Source: Gemmatimonadaceae bacterium
GTDB lineage: Bacteria > Gemmatimonadota > Gemmatimonadetes > Gemmatimonadales > Gemmatimonadaceae
DNA length: 64,000 nt
Direction of reading: 5' to 3'
Assembly: GCA_024710705.1 (NCBI GenBank)
Contig: JANJUF010000019.1
Location: forward strand, 32,939-96,938
Made by a program: the position numbers and the translations under genes
Shown here: piece after piece, positions 51,436 through 59,258 of the stretch
Numbering within the stretch: position 1 is the first letter of the stretch
How the letters are laid out: each line of letters begins with the position of its first letter
Notes under the pieces: generated by a model
The model's input: the letters and a program-made list of their open reading frames with translations, nothing else
Told to the model about the DNA's origin: nothing
Database searches by the model: none

Positions 51436-53253
51436 TCACCCGATGCCAGGGATGCGAGTCAGTTCACGCAATCGCGCCTCGAGTGCCTGCTTCTGCACCT
51501 CGAGGCGGGCACGCTCGTCGGCGATGCGCGCCGTGACCTGGGCCCGCGCTTGATCTCCCGCCGCGCGCGCCTCGGCCACCTTGGCCTCCACCAGCTCGTC
51601 CACGCGAGCCCGCACCTGCTGCTCGGCGCGCCGCACCTCGTCGCCAAGCTGCTCCCGCAGCGCCGAGCCCACGGCCGTAGCCACGTTGGTGCGAACGCCC
51701 AGCGTCGGCGTGCGCAGGGTCCCGCCGATCTCGGCGACGATCTCCACCGAGTCAATGCGTCCAATCGCCCGCCAGAGCGCGTCCTCCACGAAGGCCATGC
51801 GCGCGTTGGCGGGCGCTGGACGCATGGAGTCGCGCACCCAGGTCACGCGCGGCGCCCGCCAGGTCCAACGTCCGCTCAGCTGCTCGCCGGATCGCGTGAG
51901 GCGCACCTCCGAGTAGCCCGTGCCGAGCACCACCGATCCGCCCAATCCGCCGAGCGGGAAGTTCGGGAGGGTGATGCCGGCCAATCGCGCGCTCAGCGTA
52001 TCGCGCGCCGGTTCGCTGCGGTGGTCGAACAGTCCGGCCACGCGAATGTCGGTCGGCCCCTGCTGCCCGTCCGTGCGCGAGACCGTGAATGTCGTCGGTG
52101 CGCCGTAGACGGCTGGCTGCGACGTGAGTCCCACGATAGTGGCGTCGTACCGGCCGGCGCTTGCGCCCTCGCCTCCGAGCGTGAGCGAAAGCTCGGCGAG
52201 CCGCATGAGGAACTTCGGGTACACCCGCTCCTTCGGGAACAGCACGTCGGTGCCCGACGCGCGGACTCGTGGCGGTCCGGGTTGCGTGCGGCGCTGGAGT
52301 CCGGGCGGGAGATACCGCTCCGCCCGATGCGCCCAATACAGCACACCGGCCATCTGCTCGGCGATGAGATCGCTGAACAGTTGCGGCCCGACGCTCGGCA
52401 CATCGAAGGTGGGGAGGCGCAGCAGCGAGCGTGCGTAGGCGTAGTCGGCGGTGCGCGCCGCCGGGATCGCCGCCAGCTTGTCCTGCAGGCCGGCCGCATT
52501 CCCGCGCGTCTCGGCATCGAAGGCCCTGAGGCGATCGTCAATCACATCGAGGTCACGCAGCGCGCGGCGGACGTCGGTGACGGCCTGACGCGCGCCGGCG
52601 AGGCCGAGCGTGCGCACGTTGGCACTGGCCAGCCGCTGGGCGAGTGCCTCGGCGCTGTCGATGGCCGGACGGGGATCGGCGGCGGCCAGGTCGGCGAGCA
52701 GCTTGGCCCGCGCGGTGTCGGCGTAGGCCTGCGCGTGTCGTGCGGCACGGAGCGCGGCAAGACTGTCGGCCGAGATCGCATCGACGTTCACCGACTGGGT
52801 GAGCGTGGACAGATTCAGCGGTGGAACCTTGATCTGCCGCTTGAAGTTGGCAATGACTTCGGAGCTCGTCTCTCCATCCGACTCGCGCTTCGGGATCGCG
52901 CCAGATGTCGCGCGCGGCGTGCCGAAGCGGATGCCACGGGCGGCGACCGTGTCGATCACGACCTTCCGTTCGAGCGCCGGCAGGATGCCCACGTCGAAGA
53001 CCAGCTCCTCGAGCTCGACGAGGTTGGTCATCGGGGAGTTGGGATCGGTGACCTGCAGCCCCTCCAGCGTGACGTGCCCGTCGAGGAGGCCCAGCACGGC
53101 GCGCGCGAGATCCACCCTGGCACCGACCGCCGCCGTGCCCCCCGCTTCCACGGCGAACTTCAACGCGCGATCGGCGAAGAACACCGAGACGAGCGCGATC
53201 AATGACAGTGTGACGGAGAGTGGAAGCAACGCCTTCCAGCGGATGTATCTCAT
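51436..53253 (-). CDS. TIGR03545 family protein
   Basis: 605 aa from the ATG at 53253. An N-terminal transmembrane helix (about 9-27) is followed by an AsmA-like beta region: GRVDLAR-type and LDGHVTLEGLQVTDP, then GAIPKRES. The middle (about 160-260) is a long coiled coil, and the C-terminal 90 residues (about 515-605) are coiled coil too. The protein is expected to lie in the periplasm, anchored at the inner membrane. TIGR03545 is always found near TIGR03546, which is the gene directly upstream and overlaps by 4 nt (ATGA). Function unknown. Confidence 0.78.
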   Translation of the reverse strand: MRYIRWKALLPLSVTLSLIALVSVFFADRALKFAVEAGGTAAVGARVDLARAVLGLLDGHVTLEGLQVTDPNSPMTNLVELEELVFDVGILPALERKVVIDTVAARGIRFGTPRATSGAIPKRESDGETSSEVIANFKRQIKVPPLNLSTLTQSVNVDAISADSLAALRAARHAQAYADTARAKLLADLAAADPRPAIDSAEALAQRLASANVRTLGLAGARQAVTDVRRALRDLDVIDDRLRAFDAETRGNAAGLQDKLAAIPAARTADYAYARSLLRLPTFDVPSVGPQLFSDLIAEQMAGVLYWAHRAERYLPPGLQRRTQPGPPRVRASGTDVLFPKERVYPKFLMRLAELSLTLGGEGASAGRYDATIVGLTSQPAVYGAPTTFTVSRTDGQQGPTDIRVAGLFDHRSEPARDTLSARLAGITLPNFPLGGLGGSVVLGTGYSEVRLTRSGEQLSGRWTWRAPRVTWVRDSMRPAPANARMAFVEDALWRAIGRIDSVEIVAEIGGTLRTPTLGVRTNVATAVGSALREQLGDEVRRAEQQVRARVDELVEAKVAEARAAGDQARAQVTARIADERARLEVQKQALEARLRELTRIPGIG

Positions 53254-53765
53254 GACGGCCACAGCGTCTGATAGAGATCCCACATCCGGGTGCCCTTGAG
53301 GGCCTGCACCACTTTCCACTTCTGAACGTAGGCGTAGACGTCGGCCCGGTACCGCGCAACGAGCACGCGAAAGACGAAGAACATCGGCAGGAGCAGCAGC
53401 AGCCACGCAACCAGGCTGCCGAGCACGATGGAGTTGTTGAGCCGCGACAGCGCGACGACCGGCGTGTTGACCACCCAGGTGAAGAACGGGGCCAGGGCAT
53501 CCTGCGTGAGCAGGGCCATGCCGAGCCGATCGAAGAGCGGGTCGAGGGCGAAGCCGAGTGGCGTCGCGATGGCCCAACCGAGGAAGACCCCCGGCATCGA
53601 GACAGTCGTGAGCATCGCGGCGGCAAGCACCACCAGGTTGTGCAGCGACACCAGCGGAGTCAGGCCGAAGCAGAGCCCGATGGCCATGCCCATCCCGACC
53701 TGCCCGGGCGTGCCCTCGGAGTTCAACGCCTTGAAGAGCTGCTGGAGGAACTGGAGGATCAGCAT
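53250..53765 (-). CDS. TIGR03546/DUF2062-like membrane protein
   Basis: 171 aa from the ATG at 53765; a GTG two codons earlier is an alternative. TAAATT ends 6 nt before the ATG, so the transcript may be leaderless. Membrane helices are at about 27-45, 47-65 and 105-130, and GLCFGLTPLVSLHNLVVLAA is typical of DUF2062. The overlap with the TIGR03545 gene marks the pair. Role unknown; an envelope transport or lipid-related role is possible. Confidence 0.8.
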   Translation of the reverse strand: MLILQFLQQLFKALNSEGTPGQVGMGMAIGLCFGLTPLVSLHNLVVLAAAMLTTVSMPGVFLGWAIATPLGFALDPLFDRLGMALLTQDALAPFFTWVVNTPVVALSRLNNSIVLGSLVAWLLLLLPMFFVFRVLVARYRADVYAYVQKWKVVQALKGTRMWDLYQTLWPS

Positions 53766-53771
53766 GACCAC

Positions 53772-53777
53772 AATTTA
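53772..53777 (-). promoter_or_regulatory. -10-like TAAATT before the TIGR03546 gene
   Basis: TAAATT with a 6-nt spacer to the ATG at 53765 on the minus strand. The divergent TAGCTT for the peptidyl-prolyl isomerase gene lies 34 nt away. Confidence 0.5.
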
Positions 53778-53811
53778 CCCGCGAGGGCTGTCTGGGGCCA
53801 CGCGGGGAGGG

Positions 53812-53817
53812 TAGCTT
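53812..53817 (+). promoter_or_regulatory. -10-like TAGCTT before the isomerase gene
   Basis: TAGCTT with an 8-nt spacer to the ATG at 53826. No Shine-Dalgarno sequence is visible. Confidence 0.45.
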
Positions 53818-53825
53818 CGCGTCCT

Positions 53826-55307
53826 ATGCGGATTCCTTCATGGGTTGGACGCGTGGGTGCGGTGGCACTGGGGCTCCTGCTCCCCACGGCTGGATTGGCG
53901 CAGTGGGTCGGTGGGACGCTCACGGCAGCGGACTCCGCGCTCATCGGTGCCGTGCTGCTCGCCGAGGAGCGCCGCGATGCCGGGGCGCCATCACTGCGTG
54001 TCGCCGCAACACACGACGATCCGCGCGTCCGCCGGCTCGCGGCACGGGCGGCGGCGCGAATCACGGACTCCACGTTCGCCAGCCGGGACGCCCTGGCGCA
54101 GCCCGGCGCGCCGACGTTCCCTGTGTGGCCGGAGCCGGAGTGGAAGGCGCAGTACCGTGCGCTGGCGCCGCCCTCGGTGGGCTGCGAACCGCTTGTGGTT
54201 GCCGCGGGCCGGTTCGAGATTCCGGCGCTCCAACTGCGGGCGATGGACCTCGCTGGTGCACGACCCGCGTGCGCGACGCATCCCGCGATGCTCGCCATCT
54301 TGCTCGACGCGGTGGATGTCCTTCCACCGGCGGAGGGCCACGACCCGCACCCGAAGTCGACGCGCCCCGCCGCCCATGCGCTCGTGGCCTTGAGCCGACT
54401 CGCGCCGGATTCCGCACGTCCGTGGCTCGCGCGGCTCGCCACGCACCGCGCACCGGAAGTGCGCCGCGCGGTCGCGCGCGCCGCGGTGCACCTCCGCGAC
54501 GCGGCGACCCTCCGTGCGCTGGCCCGTGATACCGACGGCAACGTGCTCGAGGCCGTATTGCGCGGACTGCCGCGCGTGACGGGGCACGAGGATGACTCTC
54601 TCGCCCTGCGCCTTCTCGAGTCGGACGTGCCGCAAGTGGCGCTGGCGGCCGCCGAGGCGTTGAAGGGCTCTGCGCATCCCGAACTGGCGCCGCGCGCCGC
54701 CGCCGCGCTCGATCGGTATGTCGCGCGCGCCCGCGATCCGGAGCGCGATGTCCGCCTCGCCCTGCTGGCCGTGTTGGGGCGCCCGCCGGTGGACCCGCAT
54801 CCGGTGCGCGCACCGGCACCGCTCCCGCGCGACGCCATCGCGCTGGCGCTCGGCGAGCTCCGCTACCTCGAGGTGGAGATGCTCATGCATGGGCGGTTCG
54901 TCGTCGAGCTGCGCGGCGACGTCGCCCCCATCATGGCCGCCCGGACCCTCGAGCACGCGCGCGCCGGCGGCTACGACGGCCAGACCTGGCATCGGGTGGA
55001 GTGGGATTTCGTCATCCAGGGTGGCAGCCCGCACGACAACGAGTACTCCGGCGCGGCGCGTTACCTGGTGGACGAACTCAGCGCCGTGCCCCACCCACGC
55101 GGCAGCGTGGGGATGAGCACCCGCGGCCATGACACCGGCGACGCGCAGTGGTTCATCAATCTCCGCGACAATCCGCGGCTGATGCGTGACTACACCGTGT
55201 TCGGCGTCGTGGTCGCGGGGATGGACATCGTCGACCGCGTCCTCGAGGGCGATGTGATCACCGCGATTCGCGAGGTCAGCGCCCCGACGCGGCGAGGCCC
55301 GCCCTGA
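53826..55307 (+). CDS. HEAT-repeat cyclophilin-type peptidyl-prolyl isomerase
   Basis: 493 aa with a signal peptide (about 1-25, ending AGLAQ). Residues about 40-330 are Ala-rich helical repeats of HEAT type (DDPRVRRLAARAAARI, RAPEVRRAVARAAVHLRD). The C-terminal 145 residues form a cyclophilin-like domain: GRFVVELRGDVAPIMAART, then FVIQGGSPHDNEYSG, QWFINLRDNPRL and FGVVVAGMDIVDRV. It would act on envelope proteins in the periplasm, with the repeats as a client platform. The end overlaps the convergent MarR gene by 32 nt. Confidence 0.85.
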   Translation: MRIPSWVGRVGAVALGLLLPTAGLAQWVGGTLTAADSALIGAVLLAEERRDAGAPSLRVAATHDDPRVRRLAARAAARITDSTFASRDALAQPGAPTFPVWPEPEWKAQYRALAPPSVGCEPLVVAAGRFEIPALQLRAMDLAGARPACATHPAMLAILLDAVDVLPPAEGHDPHPKSTRPAAHALVALSRLAPDSARPWLARLATHRAPEVRRAVARAAVHLRDAATLRALARDTDGNVLEAVLRGLPRVTGHEDDSLALRLLESDVPQVALAAAEALKGSAHPELAPRAAAALDRYVARARDPERDVRLALLAVLGRPPVDPHPVRAPAPLPRDAIALALGELRYLEVEMLMHGRFVVELRGDVAPIMAARTLEHARAGGYDGQTWHRVEWDFVIQGGSPHDNEYSGAARYLVDELSAVPHPRGSVGMSTRGHDTGDAQWFINLRDNPRLMRDYTVFGVVVAGMDIVDRVLEGDVITAIREVSAPTRRGPP

Positions 55308-55767
55308 CGTGGGCAAGGAGATCGATCAGCGCCCGCTGATCCTTCTCTGACGGGAGGCCGGCGCTGACCAGTCCCGCCGTCTCCTTGATCAGCCTGTCCA
55401 TCGCCTCGAGCAGCCGCAGCCCCTGCTCGGTGATCACGCAATGCACCACGCGCCGGTCGGCGCCGGCGCGCGCACGGCGGACGTGCCCGGCCTGCTCGAG
55501 CTTGTCCACCACGCGCGTGATGCCGGGGGCCTCCTCGATGAGTCGATCTCGCACCGCCAAGGTCGGCAACCCGTTCGGCCCCGCGCCGCGCAGGATCCGC
55601 AGCACGTTGTACTGCGCCACCGAGATCCCATACGCCTCCACGCGTTGTGCGATGGCGTGCCGCACGAGGGCCGCGGTGCGCATCAGCGCCACCACGGCCT
55701 CGTCGGCCGGCGTATCGAAGGGCTTTGACTGCTGGAGTTCTTCCTGCAACGAGCGGAGTGCGGTCAT
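55276..55767 (-). CDS. MarR-family transcriptional regulator
   Basis: 163 aa from the ATG at 55767. The winged helix-turn-helix region is ISVAQYNVLRILRGAG, then GLPTLAVRDRLIEEAPGITR with the wing RRARAGADRRVVHCVITEQG. Typical of MarR regulators that respond to small phenolic or oxidising ligands. The ATG is 6 nt from TAGACT, a TANNNT element, with no ribosome binding site, suggesting a leaderless message. It lies 9 nt from the stop of the TonB receptor gene, on the same strand. Confidence 0.9.
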   Translation of the reverse strand: MTALRSLQEELQQSKPFDTPADEAVVALMRTAALVRHAIAQRVEAYGISVAQYNVLRILRGAGPNGLPTLAVRDRLIEEAPGITRVVDKLEQAGHVRRARAGADRRVVHCVITEQGLRLLEAMDRLIKETAGLVSAGLPSEKDQRALIDLLAHVRAGLAASGR

Positions 55768-55773
55768 GCACAA

Positions 55774-55779
55774 AGTCTA
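55774..55779 (-). promoter_or_regulatory. -10-like TAGACT before the MarR gene
   Basis: TAGACT with a 6-nt spacer to the ATG at 55767. It overlaps the stop codon of the TonB receptor gene. It differs from the TANNTT pattern at position 5. Confidence 0.35.
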
Positions 55780-57813
55780 GAAGCGCAACGCCAACGTCGC
55801 CAATACGGTGCGCGTGGCCACGGGGAAGAAGTAACGGTCCGTGCCATCGGTGTATCCGCTGGCGTAGGCGACTGCGTCGAACAGGTTCTGGACCTGCACC
55901 CGCAGCGTGGTGTTCCCCTGCTGCCACGCCGCGCCGAGGTCGGCGAGCGTGAACGCCGGCGTGACGAGTGCGTCGTTGCCATCATTGGCCAGTGGAGAGT
56001 CGCCCACATGCCGCAGCGAGAGCGAGAGCTCGAGCGATTCGCGCGCCTGCCAGGCGGCCTGCGCGTTGGCCAGTACGGCCGGCGAAAGCACCGGACGGAC
56101 GTCGCGATACGTCACGCCAGCGGCCTCGTCCTCGTACTCGGCGATCCGTGCGCGCATCAGCATGCCGTTGGCGGTGAGCAGGAGCGATCGCGATGCCTGC
56201 CAGGCGAACTCGCCCTCGACGCCCAGGCGCGACGAGCGATCCACGTTTCGGCGCAACTGGCTGCCGGTGACGGAGATGGCCCCGATGGGCGCGATCTCGT
56301 TCCGGAAGGCCATGGCGAAGGCATTGAGGCTTCCCTGCACCGCGCCACGCCGCCACCGCGCGCCGAGTTCGAGATCGGTGAGCCGCTCGGGCTTCACCTG
56401 CGTGAGCGGCAACAGTTCGGCGGCCGCGGCATCATCGAGATCATCGGCTCCGGCGAACATGTCGCTGCGCGTGGGCTCGCGGCCGGCCTGCCCGAGCGAG
56501 GCGAAGAGCTCCACCGCGCTGGCCGCGCGCCAAGTCACCCCCACTTTGGGATTCACGAAGATCCAGTCCACGCGCGGTGTGCCGAACGTCGTGCCCTCGC
56601 TCGGCGCGTAGCGGAAAGCGGCGCGCCGTACCTGCAGGTCGGCATGCCAGTCGAGTGCGCCGCGCGTCAGCGAGCCCTTCACGAAGGCACTCTGTTCCTG
56701 CTTGTGCCCCGTGTTGTCGTAGACCCGCGTCGTGACGTCGGGCTTGATGTTCAGGAAGTGATCGCGGGCGTAGCGACTGCCGTGCGCGCCTGCCGCCACC
56801 GTGTACCCATCGCCTTCCCACGAGAGCGTGGACAGCACGCCGTACCAGACGTGGTCGAGATTGAACCGCCACAGCGTCGGCTCCCCGACGTCCACGTCGA
56901 ACCAGCCGCCGGCGCTGTTGCGGTACGCCGTCGTGGTGAGCGTGGCACCGGGGCGCAGCACGCGCGTGTACTGCAGGCTGGCCAACTCCTGACGGAAATC
57001 GTCCGTCTCGTCGGGCGACATCGGATTCGTGCGCGGTTCCACCGCCAGCTCGGCCTCGCTGGCCGCATAGTACGCCAGCTGCATCTGCGAACGCCCGGCG
57101 AAGCCCGTGAACTTGAGGGCGTCACGCTCGCGGAAGTAGCCGGCGCTCACGAATCCCGACTGCGCCGTGTTCCCGGAGTGCGCGCGGTACCCCGCCGTCT
57201 CCTGCCCGGACACGCGGCCGTAGGCGGCAAACCGGCCCACGGCGCCCGTCGCCCCTTCGACGCTCACGCGCTGCGTCCCCCACGACCCGCCGGTGAGCTG
57301 CCCCTCGGCGAAGCGTGGCGTGGTGAGCAAGGGGAGGCTCTCGAAGTCGATGGAGCCGGCGAAGGCCGCCGTGCCGAACGCGCTCGAGCCCACGCCGCGC
57401 TGCACGCGCACCGAGTGCATCGAGTTCATGAAGTCTGGCACGTTGGAGAAGTAGAGGACCTGGTCCTCGGGGTCGTTCAACGGCACGCCGTCCACCGAGA
57501 TGGCCAGACGGGTCTGGTCCACGCCGCGCAAGCGGATCGAGCTGTAGCCGGAGAAGGCGCCGGCATCGGAGGCGGCGGTGATGCCGGTGGCGCCGAGCAG
57601 GGCCAGCGGCGCATCCTGCCCCACGTAGGTGCGCTCGATGGTGGCGCGCGAGAGCACCGTCTGCGAGGTGGGGCTCGCGCCGCCGGCGCGGACGGCGCGA
57701 ACGACGACGGATTCCAGGGTATCGTGCGCGGCGAGGGAGTCACGCGGCGGCGATTGTTGCGCCCGCAACGGGAGCGCGACGAGCACGGACAGGACGAACA
57801 GGGTCGAACGCAT
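55777..57813 (-). CDS. TonB-dependent receptor, probably for thiamin
   Basis: 678 aa from the ATG at 57813. The signal peptide is about 1-22. A TonB-box-like DTLESVVVRA segment is followed by the plug domain (SSIRLRGVDQTRLAISVDGVP, NDPEDQVLYFSNVPDF) and the 22-stranded barrel, ending in TRTVLATLALRF with the C-terminal aromatic residue needed for outer-membrane insertion. The TPP riboswitch and terminator hairpin in the 5' leader show that expression falls when thiamin pyrophosphate is abundant, so thiamin or a precursor is the likely substrate. No thi genes are adjacent. Confidence 0.9.
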   Translation of the reverse strand: MRSTLFVLSVLVALPLRAQQSPPRDSLAAHDTLESVVVRAVRAGGASPTSQTVLSRATIERTYVGQDAPLALLGATGITAASDAGAFSGYSSIRLRGVDQTRLAISVDGVPLNDPEDQVLYFSNVPDFMNSMHSVRVQRGVGSSAFGTAAFAGSIDFESLPLLTTPRFAEGQLTGGSWGTQRVSVEGATGAVGRFAAYGRVSGQETAGYRAHSGNTAQSGFVSAGYFRERDALKFTGFAGRSQMQLAYYAASEAELAVEPRTNPMSPDETDDFRQELASLQYTRVLRPGATLTTTAYRNSAGGWFDVDVGEPTLWRFNLDHVWYGVLSTLSWEGDGYTVAAGAHGSRYARDHFLNIKPDVTTRVYDNTGHKQEQSAFVKGSLTRGALDWHADLQVRRAAFRYAPSEGTTFGTPRVDWIFVNPKVGVTWRAASAVELFASLGQAGREPTRSDMFAGADDLDDAAAAELLPLTQVKPERLTDLELGARWRRGAVQGSLNAFAMAFRNEIAPIGAISVTGSQLRRNVDRSSRLGVEGEFAWQASRSLLLTANGMLMRARIAEYEDEAAGVTYRDVRPVLSPAVLANAQAAWQARESLELSLSLRHVGDSPLANDGNDALVTPAFTLADLGAAWQQGNTTLRVQVQNLFDAVAYASGYTDGTDRYFFPVATRTVLATLALRF

Positions 57814-57886
57814 CAGCGGAGTCCTCGGAAGGAAAGAGGGCGCCGTAGTGACGGACCTCGCCGTGTGGCGTGGCCCCGACGAAAGA

Positions 57887-57919
57887 GGCCACGTCACCCG
57901 GCGAGCGGGTGACGTGGCC
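57887..57919 (-). terminator. Riboswitch-linked terminator hairpin
   Basis: Perfect 14-bp stem (GGCCACGTCACCCG and its complement) with a 5-nt loop, followed on the minus strand by TCTTTC. It lies between the TPP aptamer and the receptor gene, where an expression platform should be. Confidence 0.75.
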
Positions 57920-57943
57920 CAAGGTGCGGACACGACACTCGCC

Positions 57944-58020
57944 GCACTCCCTACGCCGGTGTAAACCGGGTCAGGTTCCAAGAGTGTTTCTCAACCCCGC
58001 GTTCGCGGAGTACCCCTGGC
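57944..58020 (-). ncRNA. TPP riboswitch (THI element)
   Basis: On the minus strand, 5' to 3', the conserved core is readable: GGGGTACTCC, a hairpin CCGCGAACGCGG, TTGAGA (TGAGA at 57989-57993), GAACCTGA (57971-57978), a small stem CCGG/CCGG, and CGTAGGGA (57948-57955). This order matches the THI element: the CTGAGA-like loop, the ACCTGA pyrimidine-binding strand and the GCGTAGGGA end of P1. The aptamer is followed by a terminator hairpin and then by the TonB receptor gene, as in thiamin-regulated transport genes. TPP binding is expected to switch transcription off. Confidence 0.92.
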
Positions 58021-58116
58021 GGCTGTCCTGAAGGAATAGCGGGTCTCGGCGTGCGGCGCCACCCCGCGCCATTCGCGTCGCGGCGGCGGGAAGTCGCGAC
58101 GCGGCGCAGCGCGCCG
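58021..58116. other. Short region between the riboswitch and the AI-2E-type gene
   Basis: It must hold the promoter of the riboswitch transcript (minus strand). GC-rich repeats of GCGGCG dominate. No clear -10 is visible; TATTCCTTC (minus strand, near 58034-58042) is the most AT-rich part. Confidence 0.3.
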
Positions 58117-59199
58117 CTACGCGGCGCTACGCGGCGCGGCCGGTGGCGTGGGGCGCTCCGTCGTGAAGCCGTCGTCGCCTTGAGGCAATCGCCCCGCCAG
58201 AATCTCGCTCATCGGCCGCGTCGTCTCGAACTGTGCCAGCACGATGCGCAGGATGGCCGTGAGCGGCGCCGCCAGCAGCATCCCCACCACGCCCCACAGC
58301 AGGCCCCAGAACACGAGGGCCGCGACGATCGTCACCGGGCTGAGATTGAGGTTCTGCCCCATCAGCATCGGGTCGAGGCCGTTCCCGATGACCATCTGCA
58401 CGGTCATGCTGAGAATGACGATGGCCACGACCGGCCCGAGCGTCTCGAACTGCACGAGCGCAATCGGGATCGGCAAGAGTGTCGCGATGATCGACCCGAC
58501 CGACGGGATGAAGTTCAGCACGAAGGTCAGCACCGCGAACACCAGCGCCATCTCGAGCCCGAACGCGGTGAGAATCACCCAGATCAGGAACCCGGTGCCC
58601 GCCGAGATGAAGAACTTGATGACGAGGTACCGGCGGATGTCGCGGTCGATCTGCCGGAAGATCGGATGCTTGATCATCTCCCGCGTGCGCCCGAGCAGCA
58701 GGAAGATCACGAAGAGGATCACCAGCGTGCCGTTCTGGATCAGCACGAACGCCGTCTCGGCGCTGGCCTGCATCAGGCGCGACACGGGCAGGTTGCGCAT
58801 GCTGTCCACCAGCGCATCCTGGCTGAGGTTCACGCCGCGATTGTCCAGCCACTGGGTGATCTGCCCGGCCACCTCGATCATCTTCTCGCGATAGATGTCG
58901 GCCGAGCCCGTGATGCCGCGCGCCGACGTGAGGAACAGCAGGCCGATCAGGAAGAGCCCGCCGATCACCAGCAGCATCACCACGAGCGTGGAGAGCCAGC
59001 GTGGGAAGCGCAACCGGAGTTCCAGCAGGTCGGCCACCGGCGAAACCAGGTAGTACACGAAGATCGCGAGCACGAACGGCACGAGTACCGGTCGCGTGAA
59101 CGCGAGGGCCACGGCGATCGCCACGCTGGCGAGCACGACCATCGAGATGGTGACGAGGCTCGCCTGTTCGTCGTGGAGCGGATTGCGGAGGAGCGCCAT
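58117..59199 (-). CDS. AI-2E family permease-like protein
   Basis: 360 aa with seven or eight membrane helices and a central soluble segment (about 95-170). Family motifs include the N-terminal FVLAIFVYYLVSPVADLLE, then NFIPSVGSIIATLLPIPIAL and the C-terminal GLLWGVVGMLLAAPLTAILR. Members are PerM/TqsA-type exporters for various solutes, and the substrate is unknown. CAACTT ends 6 nt before the ATG and resembles the TANNTT elements, so the message may be leaderless. The last codons contain a tandem GCTACGCGGC repeat. Confidence 0.9.
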   Translation of the reverse strand: MALLRNPLHDEQASLVTISMVVLASVAIAVALAFTRPVLVPFVLAIFVYYLVSPVADLLELRLRFPRWLSTLVVMLLVIGGLFLIGLLFLTSARGITGSADIYREKMIEVAGQITQWLDNRGVNLSQDALVDSMRNLPVSRLMQASAETAFVLIQNGTLVILFVIFLLLGRTREMIKHPIFRQIDRDIRRYLVIKFFISAGTGFLIWVILTAFGLEMALVFAVLTFVLNFIPSVGSIIATLLPIPIALVQFETLGPVVAIVILSMTVQMVIGNGLDPMLMGQNLNLSPVTIVAALVFWGLLWGVVGMLLAAPLTAILRIVLAQFETTRPMSEILAGRLPQGDDGFTTERPTPPAAPRSAA

Positions 59200-59205
59200 G
59201 CGGGA

Positions 59206-59211
59206 AAGTTG
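59206..59211 (-). promoter_or_regulatory. -10-like CAACTT before the AI-2E-type gene
   Basis: CAACTT with a 6-nt spacer to the ATG at 59199. AACTTTCCCGC-ATG closely matches AACTTTCCCCGCC-ATG before the penicillin acylase gene. Confidence 0.3.
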
Positions 59212-59258
59212 GGGGCGGGATGGCGGCGAGCAAGGGCGGACCCGCGGTCACCTTTCGG

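Noticed and set aside
58117..58145. Tandem GCTACGCGGC repeat
   Set aside because: Two copies only, and they encode the end of the AI-2E-type permease; no larger repeat array or CRISPR spacing.
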